The notes beneath the pieces are model-generated. The model was not told where the DNA came from. It worked only from the letters and a program-made list of their open reading frames with translations, and did no database searches. From Bacteroidales bacterium (lineage in GTDB: Bacteria; Bacteroidota; Bacteroidia; Bacteroidales; GCA-2748055), in assembly GCA_029931975.1 (NCBI GenBank), contig JAOZQY010000019.1, positions 13,368 through 54,459 on the forward strand: a stretch of 41,092 nucleotides of DNA. Reading direction: 5' to 3'. Below are positions 19,495 through 28,158 of the stretch, in pieces (positions within the stretch are counted from its first letter, which is position 1; each line of letters starts with the position of its first letter). A program made the position numbers and the translations under genes.

Positions 19495-20733
19495 ATGGCC
19501 CTGGAGATAAAAATACCCAGTCCCGGCGAATCCATATCAGAAGTTGAACTCACAAGCTGGTTTGTAGAAGACGGAGCTCTGATTCAAAAAAACCAGGAGA
19601 TTGGTGAAATTGAATCAGAAAAAGCAACCCTGCCTCTGATTGCGGGAGAGTCCGGAAAACTGAAGATTCTGATCCAGGAAGGAGAGACCGTAAATGTGGG
19701 AGTTGTGGTAGCCTCCATCGACACCAGTTTCGAGGTACCCGATGATCCGGCGGAAACACCGGAGGAAACACCAGCAGATGTGGCTGTTAAAAAAGTTTCA
19801 GATCCGGAAACACCTGCTTCTAATCCATCCCCGGCCATGCAGACAGTCAAAGTCACACCGGTGGCTAAACAGATGATGGAGAAAGAGGGCTTATCCGTAG
19901 ATGACATCATCAAGGAATTACGAAAAATCAGTGCCGGGGAGGTAAAACAGGTCTTAGAGAACAGATTCTTACCCGGAGTTCCGGAAAGAAATACAACAGC
20001 CAGCAGGGCAGAAGAGCGCAAAAAGGTGAGCCAGCTCAGAAAAAAGATTTCTGAAAGATTGGTAGCTGTTAAAAATGAAACTGCCATGCTCACCACCTTC
20101 AATGAAGCAGATATGAGCTCCATTATGGCCATTCGAAAAAAATACCAGGAACAATTTGTGAAGAAACATGGAATGAAGCTGGGGTTTATGTCCTTCTTTA
20201 CAAAGGCTGTTACTGAAGCACTCCGGCAATTTCCAACGGTCAATTCCTTCCTGGATGGAGTAGAGGTGGTCTCGCCCACTTACTGTGATATTGGGATTGC
20301 CGTGCAGACTGATAAGGGATTAATGGTGCCTGTAATCAGAAATGCAGAAACAATGGGGCTGGCCGAACTGGAAAAGCATATAGCCGACCTGGCTACCCGT
20401 GCCAGAAAAGCGCGCCTTGGAATTGAGGAGATAAGCGGAGGCACCTTTACCATTTCCAATGGTGGCATCTATGGATCCATGCTCTCCACTCCCATCCTTA
20501 ATCCGCCCCAATCAGGAATCCTTGGTATGCATAATATTATAGAACGGCCGGTTGCAATTAAGGGAAAGGTGGAGATCAGGCCCATGATGTATCTGGCTCT
20601 GAGTTATGACCATAGAGTCATAGACGGTAAGGATTCTGTGGGTTTCCTGAAAACAGTTAAAGAGCTTCTGGAAGAGCCGGCACGTATAATTTTCGGCGAG
20701 CAATCGGCCGAGCAGTATCTGCTTGAATTATAG
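19495..20733 (+). CDS. sucB: 2-oxoglutarate dehydrogenase E2 (dihydrolipoyl succinyltransferase)
   Basis: 412 residues. The N-terminal lipoyl domain (1-~78) has the lipoylated Lys at K43 in [10 protein letters not shown] Pro/Glu-rich linker precedes the peripheral subunit binding domain (~119-150, [20 protein letters not shown]). The catalytic domain contains [16 protein letters not shown] with the active-site His near residue 372. It accepts the succinyl group from E1 and passes it to CoA. One base after sucA, so co-transcribed. Its stop lies 6 bases from the stop of the convergent lipoprotein gene, with no strong terminator between. Confidence 0.95.
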   Translation: MALEIKIPSPGESISEVELTSWFVEDGALIQKNQEIGEIESEKATLPLIAGESGKLKILIQEGETVNVGVVVASIDTSFEVPDDPAETPEETPADVAVKKVSDPETPASNPSPAMQTVKVTPVAKQMMEKEGLSVDDIIKELRKISAGEVKQVLENRFLPGVPERNTTASRAEERKKVSQLRKKISERLVAVKNETAMLTTFNEADMSSIMAIRKKYQEQFVKKHGMKLGFMSFFTKAVTEALRQFPTVNSFLDGVEVVSPTYCDIGIAVQTDKGLMVPVIRNAETMGLAELEKHIADLATRARKARLGIEEISGGTFTISNGGIYGSMLSTPILNPPQSGILGMHNIIERPVAIKGKVEIRPMMYLALSYDHRVIDGKDSVGFLKTVKELLEEPARIIFGEQSAEQYLLEL

Positions 20734-20739
20734 ACCAGA

Positions 20740-21441
20740 CTAATAATACTCCAGGACCCTGGTGATAGTCAGTTCGGGAGTAATCTTCTCCTCACCGTTA
20801 TAAATCAGACGGAGGGTCCAGTTTCCCTGATCATCAAACTCTGTATACTCATATTGCTGCGTTCCTGACCTTGAGCCATCCAGTTCCTCCTGATAAATCT
20901 CCACCAGGAGATTTTTCTCATATACATGGTGAACGATGACTTCCCGGTTATTGACCACCTGTACCTGTCTGTCGACCCTGCCTTTAGAATCATAGTAGGT
21001 AGTGCCTTCAAAACGCAGTTGCTCATCCTGCCATACTTCGAAATTCACCTGCTCATCCGATACGCGGTCCATAACGGTCCGGGAAATAGGCACCATTCTG
21101 GAATGTATTGGAGTCATCTGGATCCTGGTAAAATGGGTTTCTTCCACCAGCTCCCCGTTTTCACGTCTGGTGAGTGATAGACTGGTAGTATCTCCACAAT
21201 CAGCCATATTGTACGCCTTTCGATAAAACCCGTCTTCATCATACTCCACTGCCCGGTAGCCATTCTCACAGTCTATACCTGCCACCCATTGTTCGTTCTC
21301 GTACGTAGCATTGCACTGAAACTCCATTGTGGTCATTACCTTGCCCTTTATTCCATGGCGATCAAGATCGTTGGATACTCCAGAGCAGGAACCGAGAAAA
21401 ACAAGCAGCATTATTACCGGAAAACTTAATAGAGACTTCAT
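20740..21441 (-). CDS. Hypothetical lipoprotein
   Basis: 233 residues. The N-terminus MKSLLSFPVIMLLVFLGSC is a lipoprotein signal with lipobox LGSC (Cys19). The body is rich in short beta strands with YDxxG- and DxxGxW-like turns (EYDEDGFYRKAYN, YYDSKGRVDRQV, EYTEFDDQGNWTLRLIY), resembling MORN/YwqK or YD-like repeats in Bacteroidetes lipoproteins. No catalytic motif was seen. Convergent with sucB; 67 bases separate it from the thioredoxin-like gene upstream. Function unknown. Confidence 0.8.
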   Translation of the reverse strand: MKSLLSFPVIMLLVFLGSCSGVSNDLDRHGIKGKVMTTMEFQCNATYENEQWVAGIDCENGYRAVEYDEDGFYRKAYNMADCGDTTSLSLTRRENGELVEETHFTRIQMTPIHSRMVPISRTVMDRVSDEQVNFEVWQDEQLRFEGTTYYDSKGRVDRQVQVVNNREVIVHHVYEKNLLVEIYQEELDGSRSGTQQYEYTEFDDQGNWTLRLIYNGEEKITPELTITRVLEYY

Positions 21442-21508
21442 TGCAGGATAGTTTTGTTGTTTAGAATCTAAAAGTAACTGATCCCTTTCACAATCACAAA
21501 AGAACAGA

Positions 21509-22702
21509 TTATTGACGCTTGATAAATCCCATTACCTGGGCAATCGTCTCTTTCTCCTCCTGGCTTGAAGCCATGGATTCAGCTTTTAGAAAAGAGACCA
21601 TTGCTTTATCCTGATCCTGCAAGAGGAAAAGTACCATCCCATGGTAGAAAAAGTAATCAAACTGTTCTTCAAGCTCAATACAGGCTGCAAACCAATCAAC
21701 TTCTTTCTTAAGCAGTACCTCTGTCCGGTATTGCTGATCCATTTCTGTGATTTGTGATGCGGCCCCGTAAAGCCAGCGATGATCATCCTTGCGATCCCTT
21801 GCAAAGCGCTCATCCACATAAGAGATCAAATCATCGGTCTTGTCGGTATAGTAATAATACTGAATGAAGGGTAACGATCGCAGATCCCAGGAACCGGTCT
21901 CCTCGTCCACAAGGGGAGTCAGTTCATTGGCCATTTTGCTTATCAGATCGATACGCTCCTCTTCTATGGCTTTTACAAGGGTGTTGTTATATATCTTCTC
22001 CATGGCCATCATATAATCCTCTCCAAGAACCAGATGTAAACGTTCCGGATCCGAAGCGAAGTCTTTCCACCATGTGTCATCCAAATCCATATGAAAAGCC
22101 ACTACCCTGATATCGTTGTCCGAAAGTTTCGGCTCCATCACTTTCTCCATATATTCAGACGCAAGCTCCTCAGCCTTCTCCTCGTCTCCCATGGACCGGA
22201 CCACAGAGATATAGTCCGCAAATGCCTCATTCTCAATTGCATCCTTCTGATAAGCAGCCTGGTAACCTTGTATTTTACGATAGTCCTCATTCATTGCCTT
22301 TAAGGATCCAATCAATTCCCCTGCCGCGGTGTAACCGACAATTGTGCTCACAGGCTCTCCATCATCACTGAGAATAAACATGCTGGGATAACCCTCCAGC
22401 TTATTTTCAGAAGCAAAGATCCGGCCAAAATCCGTCTCTCCATCCACCCGGACGCTCACATAATTGCTATTCATATAGTCTGCCACAGCGGGATTCGCAT
22501 ATACCTCCCTGTCCATCATCTTACAGGGCCCGCACCAGGTAGCATAGACATCAACGAACAGCATCAACATTTGGTCCGAGGCTTTCTTCTGTGCAGCCTT
22601 CATCTGCTCATGAGTTTCAACTTCAATAAATTTAACCTGTGCCTGCAGAGTCTGAGAAGCAACAAACATGACTAACAAAAAGAAAAGAGATTTTATTTTC
22701 AT
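21509..22702 (-). CDS. Secreted thioredoxin-family protein
   Basis: 397 residues from ATG 22702 (MKIKSLFFLLVMFVASQTLQ, signal peptide ending near QAQ at residue 22); longer in-frame starts to 22774 would overlap the upstream glycosyltransferase and precede the signal peptide. The thioredoxin fold spans ~25-135 with the redox motif WCGPC at 56-60 and the cis-Pro region EGYPSMFIL. The remaining ~260 residues are helical (TPR-like in character) with no motif I can name. Likely periplasmic thiol-disulfide oxidoreductase or reductase of unknown partner. It follows the GT4 gene by 53 bases on the same strand. Confidence 0.85.
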   Translation of the reverse strand: MKIKSLFFLLVMFVASQTLQAQVKFIEVETHEQMKAAQKKASDQMLMLFVDVYATWCGPCKMMDREVYANPAVADYMNSNYVSVRVDGETDFGRIFASENKLEGYPSMFILSDDGEPVSTIVGYTAAGELIGSLKAMNEDYRKIQGYQAAYQKDAIENEAFADYISVVRSMGDEEKAEELASEYMEKVMEPKLSDNDIRVVAFHMDLDDTWWKDFASDPERLHLVLGEDYMMAMEKIYNNTLVKAIEEERIDLISKMANELTPLVDEETGSWDLRSLPFIQYYYYTDKTDDLISYVDERFARDRKDDHRWLYGAASQITEMDQQYRTEVLLKKEVDWFAACIELEEQFDYFFYHGMVLFLLQDQDKAMVSFLKAESMASSQEEKETIAQVMGFIKRQ

Positions 22703-22755
22703 ATGCATAAGGAATATGAGATTATAACGCTCCATAAAAGTTTTTGTTATGGGAA

Positions 22756-23862
22756 TTATTTCAGAACTCCACATTCATTAAGAAGATCAAGATAGACCCT
22801 AGATTCATTTTCCCAGCATAACTCTGCGGCCGCTTTCTCCAGAGCTTCCATCCAGGCTCCTCCCGATCGCTCTTTCAGCATATACCTGATAATCCCTGCC
22901 AGCTTTTCCGGATCTCTTTCGGCAGTTGAAATTCCGACCCCATATGATTCCACAATCCTGGTCATCTCCGGCAGATCTGAACAAAGTACTGGCACCCGGC
23001 ACTGAATATAATCAAACAACTTGTTGGGCAAGGCATAGCGATAATTCAAACCACGGTCCTCCTCCATCGAAATACCCAGATCGGCCGACATGGTAAGCGA
23101 CACAAGTTCAGCAGGCATCATCCTTCCCATAAACTGAACCCGTTCGCCAAGATCTAAGCGCTTTACCCGGCTTATTAGTTCCTTATGAATATCGCCCGTA
23201 CCAGCCAGCACAAATACAGTGTTGTCAAGATACTGCATGACATCTATCATCAACTCCAGTCCCCTTCCCACATTTAGTGCTCCCTGGTAAATTATTATTT
23301 CCCTCTCCTTTCCATCCCTCGCGGGAGAATAGTATTCAAGTCGTTCAGGTACATTTCGAAGCACCCTGAAAGGGGTACCATAGAGCCTTTCATAGATTGT
23401 TGCAATGGAGTAATTGACCGTCAGAGCATATTCAAGCCGGGGCAGCAGCCTGGCCTCAATCCAGAGCCACACGGACTGAACGGTTTTACGATCGATTAAT
23501 TCCGGAACCTGGGTAAATAGTTCATGACTATCATAGATTAAAGTCACTCGCCTGATCCGGCTTGCCAACATACTGGCCGGCAGGGTATCCAGATCGTTGG
23601 AAACAAACAACGAGGATTTTTTAACAAACAAAAGTGTTAATAGCAGGCGCAGATTATAGCAGGCATAGAACAGGGGCCCTTTGGAAAACAGCATCCTGAA
23701 CCGCCGTACATGAAAAGCCGAGGACTCCACCCTGGGACTCCCCTTCAGTCTTCTGCCAATACAGCATACCTCAAAACCTTGTGCAGAAAGGAGCCTGGCT
23801 ACCCGGCCAACCCGCTGGTCAGTGGCCAGATCATTAATGACCGATATGTAAACCCGTTTCAA
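22756..23862 (-). CDS. Glycosyltransferase family 4
   Basis: About 368 residues from a TTG start at 23862 (LKRVYISVINDLATDQRV), where the GT-B N-terminal fold begins. The frame is open to ATG 23934, but that start would run into the divergent murB start region and adds a non-homologous tail. The C-terminal donor-binding half shows YQGALNVGRGLELMIDVMQY, VFVLAGTGD and the acidic ISMEEDRGLNYRYALPNKLF region. The YDSHELF segment is common in GT4 enzymes of envelope glycan synthesis. Acceptor unknown; LPS, exopolysaccharide or T9SS-linked glycan are possible. Confidence 0.8.
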   Translation of the reverse strand: MKRVYISVINDLATDQRVGRVARLLSAQGFEVCCIGRRLKGSPRVESSAFHVRRFRMLFSKGPLFYACYNLRLLLTLLFVKKSSLFVSNDLDTLPASMLASRIRRVTLIYDSHELFTQVPELIDRKTVQSVWLWIEARLLPRLEYALTVNYSIATIYERLYGTPFRVLRNVPERLEYYSPARDGKEREIIIYQGALNVGRGLELMIDVMQYLDNTVFVLAGTGDIHKELISRVKRLDLGERVQFMGRMMPAELVSLTMSADLGISMEEDRGLNYRYALPNKLFDYIQCRVPVLCSDLPEMTRIVESYGVGISTAERDPEKLAGIIRYMLKERSGGAWMEALEKAAAELCWENESRVYLDLLNECGVLK

Positions 23863-23935
23863 AATTGATACAAAGATTTTAAAGATAGGAAAAGCAGTCA
23901 TGGCATCGGAACAAATCATTGCTATATTTACCACA

Positions 23936-24949
23936 ATGAACCATATACACCATAATTACAGTCTGAAGGCTTTAAACTCATTTGGACTGGATGCCAGGGC
24001 CGCCAGCTATGCGAATCCTGCTGATAAGGAATCCCTTATAACTCTCCTGGAGGAAGCTCACAGAGAACAATTACCTCTGTTGATTCTTGGAGAGGGCAGC
24101 AACATCCTTTTCAAAAATAATTTCCAGGGATTGGTGATACAACCTGGTATGAAAGGAATCGATGTGGTGAAAGAAAATAACGAAGAAGTGGTAGTAAAGG
24201 TAGGGGCCTCTGAGAACTGGGACCGATGGGTCAGCTATGCCATTGAAAAAGGCTGGTACGGCCTTGAAAACCTCTCTTTGATTCCTGGATCGGTGGGCTC
24301 AGCACCGGTGCAGAATATTGGTGCCTATGGCGTAGAAATGAAAGATCATTTTGAATGGTTGGAAACGTATGACATTCAGATGAAACAGCAGGTACGCCTG
24401 GATTTCAATGCCTGCCGGTTTGGATACCGAAGCAGCATCTTTAAGGGGGAAGCCAAAGGGAGGTATATTATCACTCACGTGGCCTTCAGACTGGACAAGA
24501 AAGCCAGGCTTAATCTTGATTACGGAAATATAAAAGATGTCTTTTCCCTGGCAAATGGATCCACGCCCCTGGACCTGCGGAATGTAATTATTAACATCAG
24601 GGAAAGTAAACTACCCGATCCCGCTCAATTTGGCAATGCCGGAAGTTTTTTTAAAAATTCAATGGTCGACAGAACTGTTTTCAACTGCATCCGGGTGGAA
24701 TACCCCGAAGTCCCTTTCTACCCCAACGACGGGAACCAGATGAAAATACCTGCAGCATGGCTTATTGAAAAATCCGGCTGGAAGGGAAAGCGGGTTGGAA
24801 ATGTGGGTACCTGGCCCGCCCAGCCCCTGGTGATTGTCAATTATGGAGGTGCCAGTGGCCAGGAGATTTATGATTTCTCAGAAAACATCCTGCAGGATGT
24901 GGAAAGCACCTTTAGTGTAAGCCTTGAACGAGAGGTCAATGTAATCTAA
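23936..24949 (+). CDS. murB: UDP-N-acetylenolpyruvoylglucosamine reductase
   Basis: 337 residues from ATG 23936 (MNHIHHNYSLKALN). It reduces UDP-GlcNAc-enolpyruvate to UDP-MurNAc, the second committed step of peptidoglycan precursor synthesis, using FAD and NADPH. FAD-binding motifs LGEGSNILF and PGSVGSAPVQNIGAYGVE are clear, as is FGYRSSIFK with the substrate-binding Arg (~165). The proton-donating Ser sits in GNAGSFFKN (~236), and the C-terminal Glu lies in LEREVNVI. It is the E. coli-like (type I) form. A TATATTTA box (23923-23930) just before the start is a weak -7 candidate. Divergent from the GT4 gene. Confidence 0.95.
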   Translation: MNHIHHNYSLKALNSFGLDARAASYANPADKESLITLLEEAHREQLPLLILGEGSNILFKNNFQGLVIQPGMKGIDVVKENNEEVVVKVGASENWDRWVSYAIEKGWYGLENLSLIPGSVGSAPVQNIGAYGVEMKDHFEWLETYDIQMKQQVRLDFNACRFGYRSSIFKGEAKGRYIITHVAFRLDKKARLNLDYGNIKDVFSLANGSTPLDLRNVIINIRESKLPDPAQFGNAGSFFKNSMVDRTVFNCIRVEYPEVPFYPNDGNQMKIPAAWLIEKSGWKGKRVGNVGTWPAQPLVIVNYGGASGQEIYDFSENILQDVESTFSVSLEREVNVI

Positions 24950-24961
24950 GACCTGCAAATC

Positions 24962-26032
24962 CTACTTATAAATCCTCCGCCTGTTCAATTCCTTCTGATA
25001 GGCACGTGCATTTTTTTGGTGTTGTGAATAGTTACGTGCAAATGCATGGTATCCGCTGAAGTCAGCTTTAGCGCACATGAAAAGATACTTGTGTTTTTCA
25101 TAATTGAGCACACCATCGATAGCTGCAACAGAAGGAATGGAAATAGGTCCCGGTGGCAGCCCCTTGAATTTATAGGTGTTGTAAGGAGAATCGATTTCTT
25201 TATCCTCATTCAGGATCCGTTGCCTGGAAAAATCGCCCAGTGCAAATTTCAGGGTGGGATCAGCCTGAAGAGGAATTCCCTGGTCCAGGCGGTTTATATA
25301 TAAGCCTGCCACCCGGCTGTTCTCATCATCATAAAGTGTCTCTTCGTCAACGATGGAAGCAAGAGTAACCACCTCGGCTCTGGTCATATCCAGCTTCTTT
25401 GCTTTTCGGTCACGCTCTCCATTCCAGAATTTTTCATATTCCCGATTCATCCTCTCCGTAAACTCCTCAGGTGTTGTGGTCCAGAAAAACTCATAGGTTT
25501 CCGGAATAAACATGGAGGTAAAATTAGCAGCATCAAATCCATAACCGGATGCCAATTCCCTTTGTGCAAAGTAGTCTGCAAATTCGGAAGAATCGGCCTG
25601 AAGGTATTGCGACACCTTTCCTGAAAGTTGATCCAGTGAACGCATATTGTTAAATACAAGCATCACCGGATCCTGATTGCCTGAACGTAGCATATTCACC
25701 AGCTCATTATTACTGATTCCATTACGAATCTTGTATCTTCCGGGTTTAATATTCGTATCGTAACCCTTCTTGTGGGCCACCCACCGAAAAGATTTAGGGT
25801 CTTCAATAATTCCATTTTCCTCCAGGCTACCAATCACATAAACAAAGTCTGCTCCTGTTGGAATGTAAATGATTTTCTGCTCCGTTTCAAGTGCTACATT
25901 GGGGACAAAAACCCTGGAGTAGAGCTTATATACAACCAGCACCATCACCACCAGTCCAAGAGCCACCACCAGCATTGAAATCCTTACGAATTTACTCATT
26001 CCTCGGGTCCGCCTTCTTTCAATCTTAGCCAT
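24962..26032 (-). CDS. mltG: Endolytic transglycosylase MltG
   Basis: 356 residues. A short basic cytoplasmic tail is followed by one transmembrane helix (~18-38), a LysM-like region (KIIYIPTGADFVYVIGSLEE) and the YceG catalytic domain. The conserved ASIVDEETLYDDENSRVAGL contains the catalytic Glu (~230), and DSPYNTYKFKGLPPGPISIP is the family signature. It cleaves nascent glycan strands in the periplasm, helping to end peptidoglycan polymerisation. It converges with murB (stops 13 bases apart). Upstream is the aminotransferase terminator, so it has its own promoter. Confidence 0.94.
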   Translation of the reverse strand: MAKIERRRTRGMSKFVRISMLVVALGLVVMVLVVYKLYSRVFVPNVALETEQKIIYIPTGADFVYVIGSLEENGIIEDPKSFRWVAHKKGYDTNIKPGRYKIRNGISNNELVNMLRSGNQDPVMLVFNNMRSLDQLSGKVSQYLQADSSEFADYFAQRELASGYGFDAANFTSMFIPETYEFFWTTTPEEFTERMNREYEKFWNGERDRKAKKLDMTRAEVVTLASIVDEETLYDDENSRVAGLYINRLDQGIPLQADPTLKFALGDFSRQRILNEDKEIDSPYNTYKFKGLPPGPISIPSVAAIDGVLNYEKHKYLFMCAKADFSGYHAFARNYSQHQKNARAYQKELNRRRIYK

Positions 26033-26123
26033 AAATACACCGTTTCTTTACTTACAAATGTAACAGAAATCGACAACATTGGTAAACTGGATGGGTAGAC
26101 TGAGCCCAATAAACGACATGAGC

Positions 26124-26151
26124 AAAAAACCGCCCCGGTTTCCCAAGGCGG
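26124..26151 (-). terminator. Intrinsic terminator after the aminotransferase
   Basis: On the minus strand CCGCCTTGG-GAAA-CCGGGGCGG forms a 9-bp stem (with G-T pairs) capped by a GAAA tetraloop, followed by six T. It lies 28 bases past the aminotransferase stop. Confidence 0.8.
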
Positions 26152-26179
26152 CCTTCCTGTTTCTCTTTTTCTGAATATC

Positions 26180-27373
26180 CTAAGACAACGCTGCCAGCGC
26201 ATCCTTCAGTCGCTGCATGGCCTTTTCCAGATTCTCATCAGAGTTTGCATAGCTGATCCGAACGCATCCATCGGCACCAAAAGCCGAGCCTGGTACCGTT
26301 GCAATATGTCCCACCTCCAGCAAGTAAATACAAAGGTCCATATCAGTTTCAATTTTTCTGCCATCAACCGATTTGCCAATATAGGTACTCAGATCAGGGA
26401 ACACATAGAACGCCCCCCCCGGAGTAGCACATTTCACACCTTCAATACTGTTTACATGTCCGAGGATCAGGTCACGCCGACGCAAAAAAGCATCACGCAT
26501 TTCAGTAACGCAACTCTGGTCACCGGTAAGCGCCTCAAGGGATGCCCGCATGGCAATGGAGCAGGCTCCGGAGGTCATCTGTCCCTGCAGTTTTCCACAG
26601 GCTTTAATCAGCCATTCGGGACCAGCCATATAACCGATTCTCCAACCTGTCATAGCATATCCCTTGGATACCCCATTGATGATCACACATTGATCCTTGA
26701 TCTCGTCGAACTGGGCGATGGACTCATGTCCTCCCACAAAATTGATATGCTCGTAGATTTCATCCGCAATTACAAAGATCCCCGGATGTTTGGCAATCAC
26801 AGCAGCCAGTGCAGCCAATTCCTCTTTGGTATAAACACTTCCGGTGGGATTGGAAGGAGAACAAAGCAGAAGGGCCCTGGTTTTGGGAGTAATGGCATCC
26901 TCCAGCTGTTGAGCCGAAATCTTAAACTCATCTTCGACGGTTGTATCCAGCACCACATTCACCCCTTCGGCAAGCTTCACCTGTTCCGCATAACTCACCC
27001 AGTAGGGTGCGGGAATAATTACCTCGTCACCCTTATCAATCATGCACAACATAACGTTTGCCAGGGAGTGCTTGGCACCCACACTTACCATAATGTTGGA
27101 GGCTTTATAATCCAGGTTATTCTCTTTCTTAAATTTCTCAACAATGGCTTTCAGCAGGTCAGGATAACCCGCCACGGGAGCATAGTGGTGCCAGGGACCG
27201 TCAATGGCTTTTTTGGCAGCCTCCTTAATATGGTCAGGAGTCATGAAGTCTGGTTCTCCCACACTCAGGTTGATCACATCAACACCTTTATCCTTTAATT
27301 CACGCCCCTTTTGATTCATGGCGATTGTAGCCGATGGTGATAGGGAATTGATTCTTGCTGAAAGTTGTTCCAT
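26180..27373 (-). CDS. aspC: PLP-dependent aminotransferase, aspartate type (class I/II)
   Basis: 397 residues from ATG 27373 (MEQLSARINSLSPSATIAMN), where family homology starts; a Met nine codons upstream is less likely. Fold-type I aminotransferase with NLSVGEPDF, SNPTGSVYTKEEL, VIADEIYEHI and the PLP-lysine motif NGVSKGYAMTGWRIGY. Best fit is aspartate:2-oxoglutarate aminotransferase of the AspC-Ib kind, making oxaloacetate/aspartate and glutamate; other amino acids cannot be excluded. A strong terminator follows. It is divergent from the small membrane protein gene at 27482 with a 108-base shared region. Confidence 0.9.
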   Translation of the reverse strand: MEQLSARINSLSPSATIAMNQKGRELKDKGVDVINLSVGEPDFMTPDHIKEAAKKAIDGPWHHYAPVAGYPDLLKAIVEKFKKENNLDYKASNIMVSVGAKHSLANVMLCMIDKGDEVIIPAPYWVSYAEQVKLAEGVNVVLDTTVEDEFKISAQQLEDAITPKTRALLLCSPSNPTGSVYTKEELAALAAVIAKHPGIFVIADEIYEHINFVGGHESIAQFDEIKDQCVIINGVSKGYAMTGWRIGYMAGPEWLIKACGKLQGQMTSGACSIAMRASLEALTGDQSCVTEMRDAFLRRRDLILGHVNSIEGVKCATPGGAFYVFPDLSTYIGKSVDGRKIETDMDLCIYLLEVGHIATVPGSAFGADGCVRISYANSDENLEKAMQRLKDALAALS

Positions 27374-27481
27374 TGGTAATAATTTTAAGATGGTGTACAT
27401 TATTATTTCGCCCTTAAAAGTAAGCTTTTAGTTATAATTTGCGTTAATATTGCATAGATCAAGTTTCAAAAAAAGATTAAC

Positions 27482-28006
27482 ATGGAGATAATACTTGAAA
27501 TCCTTAAGTATACAGTGCCCGCACTGATTGTCTTTTTCACCGTTCTGGTCATGCTCAGGACATGGTCCAAAAACGAAGATAAACGACGCAAGAGTGAGTT
27601 TAATATGCATCTCACCGATGACATTTTGCCAGTCCGCCTACAGGCTTACGAACGGAGTATCCTGTTGCTGGAGCGTATTTCGCCTGAAAGCATGATTATG
27701 CGAAACAGTCGCAATGAGTATAGTGCAAGACAACTCCAACAGGAACTTCTTAGCAATATCACCTCCGAATTCGATCATAACATTGCCCAGCAAACATACA
27801 TAAGTACCGAAGCCTGGGATAAAATGAAGGCTGCCAAAAACCAGATCATTAACCTGATCAACGAAACTGCCAAAGAGGTGAAGCCCGATGCCAAGGGACC
27901 CACCCTGGGCAAGCTGATCCTTGAGCACCTTACAGAATTAAATAACCCCCCATCGCAGGTAGCCATCGACTACCTGAAACAAGAGGTTAAAACTTTGTTC
28001 TTTTAG
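27482..28006 (+). CDS. Small membrane-anchored conserved hypothetical protein
   Basis: 174 residues. A single N-terminal hydrophobic helix (~7-27, LKYTVPALIVFFTVLVMLRT) is followed by a charged, helical cytoplasmic domain with the segment ILPVRLQAYERSILLLERIS. It resembles a Bacteroidota-conserved family that I recall as DUF7935; no enzyme motif is visible. Start at ATG 27482 is well placed after an A-rich stretch. The 152 bases to the next gene carry a repeat pair and a -7-like box rather than an obvious terminator. Confidence 0.75.
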   Translation: MEIILEILKYTVPALIVFFTVLVMLRTWSKNEDKRRKSEFNMHLTDDILPVRLQAYERSILLLERISPESMIMRNSRNEYSARQLQQELLSNITSEFDHNIAQQTYISTEAWDKMKAAKNQIINLINETAKEVKPDAKGPTLGKLILEHLTELNNPPSQVAIDYLKQEVKTLFF

Positions 28007-28085
28007 GGGATCAGGGCCAACACTATCTATATTCACTCCAGGCCTTAAGCACTCAGTCAAGCTTTCGATTTCTATGCATATTTAA

Positions 28086-28093
28086 TATTTTTG
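28086..28093 (+). promoter_or_regulatory. Candidate -7 box for the DUF4143 ATPase
   Basis: TATTTTTG matches TAnnTTTG exactly and lies 66 bases before ATG 28159. It abuts the direct repeats at 28094-28129, which would then overlap the transcription start. No clear -33 box. Confidence 0.35.
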
Positions 28094-28129
28094 TCATGTA
28101 TTTTTAATATATTTATCATGTATTTTTAA
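28094..28129 (+). repeat. Two direct repeats TCATGTATTTTTAA, 22-bp period
   Basis: Identical 14-mers at 28094-28107 and 28116-28129. A 22-bp period is about two helical turns, so both copies face the same side of the DNA. They lie between the -7-like box and the ATPase start and could be a tandem operator. A simple duplication in AT-rich DNA is the alternative. Confidence 0.55.
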
Positions 28130-28158
28130 GTTTTACGCCTTTTCCAAAACAAATCTCA

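Noticed and set aside
20734-20770. CCAGG-ACC-CTGG palindrome between sucB and the lipoprotein gene as terminator
   Set aside because: It lies inside the lipoprotein coding end, has only a 5-bp stem and no T-run.
26306-27298. 330-codon plus-strand frame
   Set aside because: Antisense shadow of the aminotransferase; composition is that of a complementary frame, with no recognisable family.
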